From NCBI GenBank assembly GCA_021776195.1, contig JAJFGK010000141.1, forward strand, positions 1-40,786: 40,786 nucleotides of DNA. Reading direction: 5' to 3'. This document shows, one piece after another, positions 1 through 7,567 of this stretch (position 1 is the stretch's first letter; every line of letters starts with the position of its first letter). The notes below the pieces were generated by a model. That model made no database searches. It was not told the origin of the DNA and saw nothing but the letters and a program-made list of their open reading frames with translations. The DNA is from Kiloniellaceae bacterium (GTDB lineage: Bacteria > Pseudomonadota > Alphaproteobacteria > Kiloniellales > Kiloniellaceae). A program made the translations under genes and the position numbers.

Positions 1-525
1 GAGACCCGACAGCCAGGCCTTGCGGGCATGGATGATGAAGGTGCGGCAGCCGCTCTGCGCCACCGTGGCGACGAAGCGCTGGAGGAACTCGTAGGATTCT
101 TCATCGTCGATACCGATCCGGGTCTTGACCGTCACCGGCACCGCGACCTTGGCCTGCATGGCCGCCACGGCCTCGGCGACGAGGGCGGGTTCGCTCATCA
201 GGCAGGCCCCGAAGCGCGCTTTTTGCACCCGGTCGCTGGGGCAGCCGATATTGAGGTTGATCTCGTCGTAGCCCTGGTCCGCGCCGGCCTGCGCCGAGAT
301 CGCCAGCGCCGCCGGATCGGCACCGCCGAGCTGCAGCGCGACAGGGTGTTCCGCCGGATCGAAAGCCAGATAGCGCGCCCGGTCGCCGTGGGTGATCGCC
401 CCGGTGGGAATCATCTCGCTATAGAGCAGGGCGCGGCGCGTGATCAGCCGCAGGAAGAACCGGTCATGCCGGTCGGTCCAGTCCATCATGGGCGCGATAG
501 AAAATCTGTGGTCCAGTTGGGACAA
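1..525 (-). CDS. dusA: tRNA-dihydrouridine synthase DusA, partial (C-terminus off the left edge)
   Basis: This enzyme reduces uridine in the tRNA D-loop to dihydrouridine using FMN and NADPH. The visible 175 codons read SIAPMMDWTDRH near residue 9, then the motifs EHPVALQLGG, GYDEINLNIGCPSDRVQ, FGACLM (the Cys is the catalytic acid in the Dus family), PVTVKTRIGIDD and FIIHARKAWLSG, which match DusA closely. The rest lies beyond position 1. The start is uncertain. A TTG at 525-523 with GGAAG about 11 bases upstream fits the family N-terminus. The frame stays open further upstream, with a GTG at 591-589. No ATG lies at the expected place, and the sequence just upstream resembles an insertion-sequence end, so the native start may have been altered. 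Family identity is firm; the start is not. Confidence 0.9.
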   Translation of the reverse strand, partial: MSQLDHRFSIAPMMDWTDRHDRFFLRLITRRALLYSEMIPTGAITHGDRARYLAFDPAEHPVALQLGGADPAALAISAQAGADQGYDEINLNIGCPSDRVQKARFGACLMSEPALVAEAVAAMQAKVAVPVTVKTRIGIDDEESYEFLQRFVATVAQSGCRTFIIHARKAWLSGL

Positions 526-660
526 GGCGGATCCGGTCTTCCAGCGTTTTCGTCCCGGGTTAGATAGCAGAGGTGGTCCAGACTGGGCCACTGAAACTTG
601 CTCTTCGATGGCCCGCCGATGCCGCCCTGGCGGGGCAGTCAGCCGGCGTTGATGGGTCCG
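507..660. repeat. Possible insertion-sequence end remnant upstream of dusA
   Basis: The nine bases GTGGTCCAG occur at 508-516 and again at 573-581, each followed by a similar GGG-containing stretch, 65 bases apart. Closely spaced TGGTCCA-type repeats are typical of IS21-family ends, where several transposase-binding repeats lie at each terminus. No transposase gene remains in this window. The family assignment is from memory of the pattern only. Confidence 0.3.
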
Positions 661-862
661 ACAATCTGCGGGCCTCGAAACCCTGGCACCATCGCCGCCG
701 CGATGGAGCAAGACCCAATCGAGCGCCCACCAATCGCGACAAGGCGCCTGAATGCGTGATGCGAATCCCGGCACCGTCGAGCATGCCGGCGCCGCATTGT
801 CATGCCACCGTCCCAAACATAAGCTATTGCCCTCAATGGGCCTTCGACGATCGGCAATCGGC
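526..862. other. Intergenic region between dusA and the alpha/beta hydrolase
   Basis: This 337-base stretch separates two divergent genes. Frames here are open on both strands, but their translations are Arg/Ser/Pro-rich and match nothing I recognise. Apart from the possible insertion-sequence end at its left side, I see no convincing gene, promoter or terminator. Confidence 0.5.
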
Positions 863-1780
863 ATGACAGCTCGCCCCGGCGCAGATTTTTCAGCGATACC
901 AACCGGCAAGTACAGGGACGTATCGGGCATCGATACGTTCTATATCGACGAGGGCGAAGGCGATGTGCTCGTGCTGCTGCACGGGAGCTCGATCGCCATT
1001 GACAGCAATCTCACCTGGTTTCGGACGATTGACGCCCTGTCGAAGCACTACCGGGTGATCGCGTTCGATCAGGTCGGCTTCGGGCGCAGCGCTATGCCGG
1101 CCGATGGCCTCTACAAGGACCGCCTAGAGCGCTGCGAACACGCGGTCGCCTTTCTCAGGCAGTTGGGATTGACCGATACGACCCTGATCGGCCATTCCGA
1201 AGGCGGCTTCATGGCCAGCTACATCGCCCTCAACCATCCCGACCTGGTGCGCCGCCTGGTGATCGTCACCAGCGGCGGCGTATCGCCGCGACTGGGCGGG
1301 GCGCTGGACGACGACTGGATCGAGGCCTCGAAAAGAGCCTACGACTATGCCGATCAAGCCGAGAGCGAAGATCGTTTCGTGGCCGCCAACAGCTATTTGA
1401 AACAGTCACAGGATGCGGACTTCGAGGCCATTCTGCGCGACAACTATCGATTGGCCCAGTCTTCGGGCCAGGCCGCCCTGTTTGTGAACCTGCAGGCGGC
1501 CGAGCGGGATCCACGCCGCTATGTCGAACTTCAGGAGAAGACGGTTCTGCCGCGTCTGGGCAAGTTGACCATCCCCGTCTTGCTGATCTGGGCGGCGGAC
1601 GATGCCACCGTGCCGGTTGCCAGGGCAGTGAAGCTGATGGCGCTCATTCCCACCGCGGATCTGCATGTCTTCCACGGCGCGGGGCACCTGGTCATGCACC
1701 ACCGCGCCACCGATTTCAGCAACCTCGTCGACAACTGGTGCCGCGCGACGAAGGGTGTCGCACGAGGCCAGGCGAGCTAA
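863..1780 (+). CDS. Alpha/beta-fold hydrolase (MhpC-like)
   Basis: The protein is about 305 residues, the usual size for alpha/beta hydrolases of the meta-cleavage-product hydrolase/epoxide hydrolase group. Visible elements are the oxyanion-hole segment LLHGSS (about residues 38-43), the nucleophile elbow GHSEGG with Ser112, the acid in WAADDATVP (Asp246 or Asp247) and the catalytic His275 in HGAGH. The triad is therefore complete. I chose the ATG at 863 because homology begins shortly after it; a longer frame opens at 752 but its first 37 residues look non-coding. The ribosome-binding site is weak. It ends one base from the convergent binding-protein gene. Its substrate is unknown; given the neighbouring importer and oxidoreductases, a role in breaking down an imported compound is an inference. 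Confidence 0.85.
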   Translation: MTARPGADFSAIPTGKYRDVSGIDTFYIDEGEGDVLVLLHGSSIAIDSNLTWFRTIDALSKHYRVIAFDQVGFGRSAMPADGLYKDRLERCEHAVAFLRQLGLTDTTLIGHSEGGFMASYIALNHPDLVRRLVIVTSGGVSPRLGGALDDDWIEASKRAYDYADQAESEDRFVAANSYLKQSQDADFEAILRDNYRLAQSSGQAALFVNLQAAERDPRRYVELQEKTVLPRLGKLTIPVLLIWAADDATVPVARAVKLMALIPTADLHVFHGAGHLVMHHRATDFSNLVDNWCRATKGVARGQAS

Positions 1781-1781
1781 C

Positions 1782-3320
1782 TCAGTTCGATTTCCAAAGT
1801 TCCCGGAACCGTGGGATCTGGTCGGGGATCCAAGCGAAGTTCTTGATGTTCTTGTCCAATGCGGCGTACTCCACGGCGAAGAACAAAGGCAGATTTGGCA
1901 GGTCTTCGACCAGGATTCGTTGCGCTTGCGAATAGATTGGCTTGCGCGCGTCGACATCGCTCAAACCCCGTGCCTCGTCAAGCAAGGCATCGAGCTTGGG
2001 ATTGCTGTACCCGGTCGTGTTGGCGAAGCCCTTGGAGTGAAACAGAATATACAAAAGGCCGTCGGGATCCGGTCGTTGGGTCCAACGGGTCGGTGTCCAA
2101 TTGGTGGCCCGGCTGACGACACGGGCATACCACTCGCTGCTTGCCACCGGATCGAGCTTGATGTTCATGCCGACCGCGGTGAGCTGTTCTTGGACCAGCT
2201 GGTTGATCTGCTGGTACACCGGCACCTGGGGCGTCGAGAGCACCATTTCCGTACCCGGCACATAGCCCGCCTTGGCTAACAGCGCCTTGGCTTTCTCAGG
2301 GTCGTGATCGTAACCTTGGATATCCGGATCGAACCACCACAGGCCGGGCGGTGTCGGGCCGTTGGCGAGATTGGCCTTGCCGGCCATGGTGATCGCGACA
2401 ATCCGATCGCGATCGATGGCGTGGGCGATCGCCTTGCGCAGATCGGGATTGTTGAAGGGCGGCTTGTCCCAATGCCACTGCAGGGAGTACCAGCGCCCGA
2501 CCGTAATCGGGTAGAGGTCCAGCTTGTCGCTGCTTTCAATCGGCCGAATGTCATTGGGTGCCAGCTGTCCAACATAGTCCAACTCGCCGGTGATCAGGCG
2601 TTGCAGTCCAACCACGGAACCCGAGATGTCATGGAACTTTACCCTGTCCAGATAGGGCAGGCCCTCTTCCCAATAGTCGGCATTGCGCTCGACGGTGATA
2701 TGGCTGCCACGCACCCATTCCTTGAAAACGAAGGGGCCGGTGCCGACCGGGTTGCCGCCGAAATCCTCGCCGAACTTCTTGGCGGCCGTGGGCGACACCA
2801 TAAAGCCGGCGCGTTGGCCCAGCATGCCGAGCAGCGCCGGAAACTGTTGCTTCAGATTGAACGCGATCGTGTGTTTGTCGATCACCTCGAGCGACTCGAT
2901 GACCGGTTCCAACTGCTTGCGCTGCCGGGACCCCACCGCCTCATCCAGGCGCCGTTCCATGTTCCACTTGACGGCTTCGGCGTCGAAATCCGTGCCATCA
3001 TGGAACTTCACGCCCTGGCGCAAATGAAAGACGATACGCTTGCCGTCGTTTTCACTGTCCCAGGAGGTCGCGAGTTCGGGGTTGATTGAAAAATCCGTCC
3101 CCAGCTTGGTGAGCGTGTTGTAAACCAGGTAAAGCACCTGGCGCTCGGTAAACTGGACCGAGAACATCGGATCCAGGGTCTTCGTATCCGACGGAAAGCC
3201 CACATTCAATGTGCCGCCCCGGGTCGGCGTTTGCGCCAACAAAGACGATCCCTGAATGATTCCAGCGATACCCGCGATAACGATAATCGCGGCAAAGATC
3301 CGGCAGAATTTCCTAAACAT
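1782..3320 (-). CDS. ABC transporter substrate-binding protein, family 5 (peptide/opine/nickel type)
   Basis: This 512-residue periplasmic protein starts with a signal peptide (hydrophobic residues 8-28, likely cleaved near LLAQ-TP). It then shows the family-5 landmarks GGTLNVGFPSDTKTLDP, YNTLTKLG, LATSWDSENDGKRIVFHLR, VKFHDGTDFDAEAVKW and NPVGTGPFVFKEW. It would deliver a peptide-like or other organic ligand to the DppBCDF-like permease encoded just upstream on the same strand. The ATG at 3320 is preceded by GGGAGG at good spacing. The 172-base gap to the upstream ATPase gene contains a palindromic operator, so it probably has its own promoter. The ligand cannot be read from the sequence. 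Confidence 0.93.
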   Translation of the reverse strand: MFRKFCRIFAAIIVIAGIAGIIQGSSLLAQTPTRGGTLNVGFPSDTKTLDPMFSVQFTERQVLYLVYNTLTKLGTDFSINPELATSWDSENDGKRIVFHLRQGVKFHDGTDFDAEAVKWNMERRLDEAVGSRQRKQLEPVIESLEVIDKHTIAFNLKQQFPALLGMLGQRAGFMVSPTAAKKFGEDFGGNPVGTGPFVFKEWVRGSHITVERNADYWEEGLPYLDRVKFHDISGSVVGLQRLITGELDYVGQLAPNDIRPIESSDKLDLYPITVGRWYSLQWHWDKPPFNNPDLRKAIAHAIDRDRIVAITMAGKANLANGPTPPGLWWFDPDIQGYDHDPEKAKALLAKAGYVPGTEMVLSTPQVPVYQQINQLVQEQLTAVGMNIKLDPVASSEWYARVVSRATNWTPTRWTQRPDPDGLLYILFHSKGFANTTGYSNPKLDALLDEARGLSDVDARKPIYSQAQRILVEDLPNLPLFFAVEYAALDKNIKNFAWIPDQIPRFRELWKSN

Positions 3321-3415
3321 GGTCGAAGCCTCCCCTCATTCCGCACGAAGGGCGTTGTTCGCAACGCGCCTCACTATTCTCGCCATTGAACAGCATGAAA
3401 TATTATCGATGCTTT

Positions 3416-3433
3416 CATACGGTATACCATATG
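3416..3433. promoter_or_regulatory. Putative GntR-type operator, copy 1
   Basis: CATACGGTATACCATATG is an 18-bp palindrome with one mismatched pair around a perfect GGTATACC core. The identical sequence recurs at 7486-7503, with a further identical T before it in both places. It lies 96 bases upstream of the binding-protein start. On the minus strand a TTGACA (3437-3432) overlaps it, which would place the operator in the promoter. GntR/FadR-type regulators commonly bind such TGGTATACCA-like sites, and a GntR gene is at 9809-10519. Confidence 0.65.
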
Positions 3434-3489
3434 TCAATGACGCGCCACGCCGTCTGGAAAGGCTCCCTCGCCACCGGGGGATGCCAGTC

Positions 3490-4497
3490 CTAGAGCACAT
3501 CGTCGCGGATACAGGCGGTGAAATGGCCGGGCCCCACCTCGCGCGGCTCGGGCACCATTTTAGCGCAGTCGCCGATCGCATAGGGACAGCGCGTCCGAAA
3601 CACGCAGCCCGATGGCGGGTTGACCGGATTGGGCACGTCGCCCGCCAGCACAATACGCTTGCGCCCCGAACGCGGTCCAGGGCTAGGCCCAGGGCTGGGC
3701 CCAGGATCAGGCACGGCGGAGAGCAAGGCTTCGGTATAGGGGTGCCTTGGCGTGCCACAGATGGCGGCTGTCGGGCCGATCTCCATGATCTTTCCCAGAT
3801 AGACCACGGCAATGCGATCGGCGAGATATCCCATGACCGCAATGTCGTGGGAAATGAACAGCAACGATAGGCCGAGGCGGCGCTTGAGGTCCTCCAGCAA
3901 GGTGATGATTTGCGCCTGGATCGAAACATCGAGGGCCGAAACCGGCTCGTCGGCGACAATGAACGAGGGATCGACAGCGAGGGCACGGGCGATGCCGACA
4001 CGCTGGCGCTGGCCGCCGGAAAGATCCCGCGGCCAGCGCTTCAGGTGTTCGGAAGACAGGGCCACGGTTTCCAGGAGTTCGACCACGCGGTCTCGGCGAT
4101 CACGCGAAGTCTTGCAGAGACCTTGGATCCGCAACGGCTCGGCAAGCACTTGTTCGATCGTCATCCGCGGGTTGAGGGATGCATAGGGGTCCTGGAACAC
4201 GATCTGCGCCTTGCGCCGAAACAAGCGCAGGTCCGCCGGCCCAAGCGCCCTGACATCGGTCCCGTTGAACAAAATCTGTCCCTGCGTGGGCTCGATGAGA
4301 CGCAAGATACTGCGCCCAATGGTCGTCTTGCCGGAGCCTGATTCCCCAGCAACTCCGAGCACCTCGCGCGGCGCGACAGTGAAGGAGACGCCATCCACGG
4401 CTCTGACATTGGCGACCACCCGGGGAACGATCCCGCCGCGAATCGGGAACCATGTCTTGAGATCCCTGACATCGAGCAACGCGGACGGGTCCGTCAC
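3490..4497 (-). CDS. ABC transporter ATP-binding protein, DppF/OppF type
   Basis: This 335-residue ATPase is one of the two that energise the peptide-type importer. It carries Walker A GESGSGKTT (about residues 51-59), Q-loop QDPYASLNPR, signature LSGGQRQRVGIARA, Walker B FIVADEPVSALD and the H-loop FISHD. A C-terminal oligopeptide/dipeptide-transporter extension has the usual cysteines (CVFRTRCPYAIGDC), which in relatives can hold an FeS cluster. The GTG start at 4497-4495 overlaps the TGA of the preceding ATPase gene (GTGA), which implies translational coupling. The same frame is open back to 5277, but that part is antisense noise from the upstream gene. Just before the Cys-rich extension is a short Pro-Gly-Pro-Ser repeat. 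Confidence 0.92.
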   Translation of the reverse strand: MTDPSALLDVRDLKTWFPIRGGIVPRVVANVRAVDGVSFTVAPREVLGVAGESGSGKTTIGRSILRLIEPTQGQILFNGTDVRALGPADLRLFRRKAQIVFQDPYASLNPRMTIEQVLAEPLRIQGLCKTSRDRRDRVVELLETVALSSEHLKRWPRDLSGGQRQRVGIARALAVDPSFIVADEPVSALDVSIQAQIITLLEDLKRRLGLSLLFISHDIAVMGYLADRIAVVYLGKIMEIGPTAAICGTPRHPYTEALLSAVPDPGPSPGPSPGPRSGRKRIVLAGDVPNPVNPPSGCVFRTRCPYAIGDCAKMVPEPREVGPGHFTACIRDDVL

Positions 4498-5600
4498 TGG
4501 GGCCGGTCCCCCTGAATTTCTTGCCACCGGATACAGCGCACACAATGTCCGTCCGCCGCCGTCGCCAACACGGGCTCCGCCGCGTCGCAAACAGTCTCGG
4601 CGAAATGCGCGCAGCGGGGATGAAAGGCGCAGCCTTGCGGAAAATCCAAGGCACTGGGAACGTTCCCGGGTATGGCGTAAAGCTGATAATCGGGGTCGCC
4701 CAGGCGCCCCAAGCGCGGGAGGGAGGCAAGCAGCGCCTGGGTATAGGGCATGAGGGGATCGCCAAACAAAGCGGCGGTCGTGCCCAGTTCCACGATTTGG
4801 CCGGCATAGAGGACCAAGACTCTGTCGGCAATCTCGGAAACCAGACCGAGATCGTGGGTAATGAACAGGATCGACATTCCGGTTTGCGCCTGGAGCTGCT
4901 TCAAATGCTCGATGATCTGGGCCTGGATCGTGACGTCGAGCGCCGTCGTCGGTTCGTCGGCGATGAGAAGGCTGGGGTTGCAAGACAAGGCCATGGCGAT
5001 CATCGCGCGCTGCCTCATGCCGCCGGAGATCTGATGCGGATAGCTGGTCAGGCAGGACTCGGGATTGGGAATACCCAACAGATGAAGCATCTCCAGGGCG
5101 TGGGACCGGGCCTGGCGCGGCTTGAGGTCCTGGTGGGTCCGAATGGCCTCGATGATTTGCCCGCCGATCGTGAAGATCGGATTGAGCGACGACATGGGTT
5201 CTTGAAAAATCATCGCGATATCGTTGCCGCGAATTTGACGCATCTCGGCCTCTGGAGCCGCCATCAGGTCTTGGCATTTTCCGGTCTTGTCTTGAAACAG
5301 GGTGGTTCCGGAGATACGCGCCCGGGCCTCCCTTTCAATCAGCCGCATCAGGGCCAAGCCGATGGTCGATTTCCCCGACCCCGATTCTCCGACCAGCGCG
5401 ACGATCTCGCCCCGTCCCATCACAAAGCTGACGTTCCTGACCGCCTGGAGCAGGCCACCGGGCGTGCTGAACTCGACGTCAAGCCCGCGGACGTCCAAGA
5501 GAGGGGGAGACGGGTCGAGGCCGTTGGGCGGGGTCTTCGTGGAGTTCAACTCGCCAGCTCCCGCGTCATTCAATCGTCGATCCGAGCAAATAGAACCCAA
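4494..5600 (-). CDS. ABC transporter ATP-binding protein, DppD/OppD type
   Basis: This is the second ATPase of the importer. The motifs are Walker A GESGSGKST, signature ISGGMRQRAMIAMAL, Walker B LLIADEPTTALD, H-loop ITHD and the Cys-containing C-terminal extension CAFHPRCAHFAETVC. The first ATG (5600) overlaps the permease gene by 35 bases. A TTG at 5549-5547, 17 bases after the permease stop and with a GGGAG upstream, is a credible alternative that would remove 17 unconserved residues. Those residues (SDRRLNDAGAGEL) look more like the usual DppC C-terminus read in another frame than like DppD, which favours the TTG. Function is clear; the exact N-terminus is not. Confidence 0.92.
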   Translation of the reverse strand: MGSICSDRRLNDAGAGELNSTKTPPNGLDPSPPLLDVRGLDVEFSTPGGLLQAVRNVSFVMGRGEIVALVGESGSGKSTIGLALMRLIEREARARISGTTLFQDKTGKCQDLMAAPEAEMRQIRGNDIAMIFQEPMSSLNPIFTIGGQIIEAIRTHQDLKPRQARSHALEMLHLLGIPNPESCLTSYPHQISGGMRQRAMIAMALSCNPSLLIADEPTTALDVTIQAQIIEHLKQLQAQTGMSILFITHDLGLVSEIADRVLVLYAGQIVELGTTAALFGDPLMPYTQALLASLPRLGRLGDPDYQLYAIPGNVPSALDFPQGCAFHPRCAHFAETVCDAAEPVLATAADGHCVRCIRWQEIQGDRPQ

Positions 5601-6339
5601 AGACGGTCACCGTCACCGCCATGCCGGGTCCCATGCTCAAAAGCGGCATAATCGCCAGATAATCGAAGCCGGCGCGAACCATCCCGCCCCAGTCCGGCGT
5701 CGGCGGGGGCACGCCCAAGCCAAGAAAACTGAGACTGGCCGAGGTGAAAATCGCAAAGGAAACGGTGATCGCGAATTGCGCCGCCACGACCCGCAGGATG
5801 TTGGGCCAGATATGCGCCCAGAGGATCCAGGCCGTGTTGCCGCCGAGGGCGATCGCCGCCTCGACGAACACCGACTGTCGAATATTCAAGACCTGGCCTC
5901 GGACCAGGCGCGCGACCGTGGGCCACATGACAAAGCCCAGTATAAACACCAGGTTTTCCAGGGTCGCGCCGACCATGGCCGCGATAATCAAGGCCAAGAC
6001 CAGCCCCGGGAGCGCCACGAAGAGGTCGATGATCTGTACCGCCAGCGCATCGATCCGACCGCCGAAGTACCCGGCGACCAGGCCGATCGGAACACCTAGC
6101 AGGGTCGCGACGACAGCGGCCCCGATGCCAACGACGAGCGAGGTCCGCCCCCCGAAGAGCACCCGGCTCAAAACATCACGACCCAAATCATCGGTGCCTA
6201 GCCAATGCAGACTGGAGGGGCCTTGCAAGAAATCGATGCTGGAGCGAACCGGGCTATGGTCGGTGAGGTGCTGCGCGAAGACTGACGCGGCAACAATCAA
6301 CAAAATGACCGATAGACCGATGGACCGCGTCATGTTCAT
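5566..6339 (-). CDS. ABC transporter permease, DppC type
   Basis: This inner-membrane permease has 257 residues and about six hydrophobic segments. It has the N-terminal DppC landmarks HWLGTDDLGRDVLSRVLFGGR and the BPD-transporter loop VEAAIALGGNTAWILWAHIWPN, then SLSFLGLGVPPPTPDWGGM. It pairs with the DppB-type permease whose gene ends 10 bases upstream. It is slightly short: relatives usually end FNLLGDGLRDALDP, whereas this one ends FYLLGSTIE and stops. A shift of reading frame at that point would give a more typical tail, so a late indel (real or sequencing error) is possible. The loss is limited to the last few residues. Confidence 0.9.
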   Translation of the reverse strand: MNMTRSIGLSVILLIVAASVFAQHLTDHSPVRSSIDFLQGPSSLHWLGTDDLGRDVLSRVLFGGRTSLVVGIGAAVVATLLGVPIGLVAGYFGGRIDALAVQIIDLFVALPGLVLALIIAAMVGATLENLVFILGFVMWPTVARLVRGQVLNIRQSVFVEAAIALGGNTAWILWAHIWPNILRVVAAQFAITVSFAIFTSASLSFLGLGVPPPTPDWGGMVRAGFDYLAIMPLLSMGPGMAVTVTVFGFYLLGSTIE

Positions 6340-6349
6340 GAGACCGCCC

Positions 6350-7288
6350 CTAGTCCAGCCGGATCTGTGGATTGACGACGGTATAGAGCAGGTCGGCCAG
6401 CAGGTTCATCAGCATCACGCCGATGATAACGATGATGCCGATGGCCAACATCACCGGGAAGTCGTGGCTGGTGATGGAGTGCACGAACAGGCGCCCGACG
6501 CCCGGCATCGAAAAGACGGTCTCCGTGACCACCGCGCCGCCGGTCAGCTGTCCGAGCGACAATCCGATGTAGGTGATAACCGGCAAGATCGAGTTCGGCA
6601 GCGCGTGCATGAAGGAGACCCGCGTTTCCGTCAGCCCCTTGGCCCGCGCCACCTTGATGAACAGCTGGCGATAGGTCGCCCTGTACTCGGCCCGGTAGAC
6701 CAGCGTGAAGGAACCGAAATAGAACGCCGATAGCGTCAGCACCGGCAAGATCATATGGGTCAGATGGGCACCGACGCCCTCGGACCAGTCGACCCAGCCG
6801 GAGGTCGGCAACCAACCGAGTTTCACCGAAAAAAGATAGATCAAGCAGATGCCGAGCATGAAATTGGGGACCGTGATGCCAATAACGCTAAGCCCGGTGT
6901 TCATCGATGTCAGGGCCAGCCTCGCGACCGGGATGCTGTTCAGGATCGTCGCCCCCAATGTGGCGAACAAGATGGCAAAGCCGGCCAGTTCCAGCGACAC
7001 CGGAAGCCTTGGGAAAACCGCGTCGGCGACACTCTGTTGGGTCGTGTAGGATCTGCCGAAATCGCCGTGCAGCGCGTTCCATATCCAGTCGAAGTACTGC
7101 ACATGGACCGGGCGGTCGAAGCCGTACTTGGCATTGAGCTCGGCGATGGCACCCAAATCCGCGTCCTCGCCCAACATCATGCCGGCGGGACTGCCCAGCA
7201 GGGCGGAGACACTCCAAAACAGCAGCAGGGTCAGCAAGACCACGTTGGGAACGATGAGGAGAAGGCGACGGATAACAAGCTTTAGCAT
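6350..7288 (-). CDS. ABC transporter permease, DppB type
   Basis: This 312-residue permease is the first gene of the importer operon. It starts with a membrane segment (MLKLVIRRLLLIVPNVVLL) and has the DppB features DRPVHVQYFDWIWNALHGDFGRSY, the cytoplasmic coupling loop FIKVARAKGLTETRVSFMHALPN, and GGAVVTETVFSMPGVGRL near the C-terminus. It makes the transmembrane channel with DppC. The operon order DppB-DppC-DppD-DppF-then-binding-protein is on one strand with very small gaps, except before the binding-protein gene. The 279-base region upstream holds the second copy of the palindromic operator. Confidence 0.92.
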   Translation of the reverse strand: MLKLVIRRLLLIVPNVVLLTLLLFWSVSALLGSPAGMMLGEDADLGAIAELNAKYGFDRPVHVQYFDWIWNALHGDFGRSYTTQQSVADAVFPRLPVSLELAGFAILFATLGATILNSIPVARLALTSMNTGLSVIGITVPNFMLGICLIYLFSVKLGWLPTSGWVDWSEGVGAHLTHMILPVLTLSAFYFGSFTLVYRAEYRATYRQLFIKVARAKGLTETRVSFMHALPNSILPVITYIGLSLGQLTGGAVVTETVFSMPGVGRLFVHSITSHDFPVMLAIGIIVIIGVMLMNLLADLLYTVVNPQIRLD

Positions 7289-7485
7289 GGTCTCAGGGCA
7301 TGTCGGTGAGCCCGCACTATAGCACCATGCAGGGGTCGTTGGCCGCTTTCACCGCGATACCCGGGATCCTTCGCGCGGACCTCGTGTCGTCTTCTTCGGC
7401 GCCAATGTCCGAGACCCGGCTTCGATCGCCGCCCGCCATGCGCCCCCCTTTTATCAGTTGTTTGTTGCGTCGTATTTTATTGTGT

Positions 7486-7503
7486 CATACGGTATACCAT
7501 ATG
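7486..7503. promoter_or_regulatory. Putative GntR-type operator, copy 2
   Basis: This is the exact repeat of the 18-bp palindrome CATACGGTATACCATATG at 3416-3433. It lies in the divergent intergenic region, 64 bases before the monooxygenase start and about 200 bases before the DppB-type gene. It could therefore control both directions. The flanking bases differ from copy 1 apart from one T, so the conservation is limited to the binding site itself. Confidence 0.65.
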
Positions 7504-7567
7504 ACTGTTTTCGTAAAGCTTCAACCTTTGGTCCCATAGCCAGCGATCGCCGAAAGGGAAGCAAGCC

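Noticed and set aside
3672..3712. Tandem repeat encoding Pro-Gly-Pro-Ser in the DppF tail
   Set aside because: A short in-frame low-complexity linker; it does not disrupt any motif and does not suggest a mobile or regulatory element.
3490..5277. One 595-residue minus-strand frame
   Set aside because: Only the part from 4497 down encodes the DppF-type ATPase; the upstream half is a shadow of the DppD gene in another frame.
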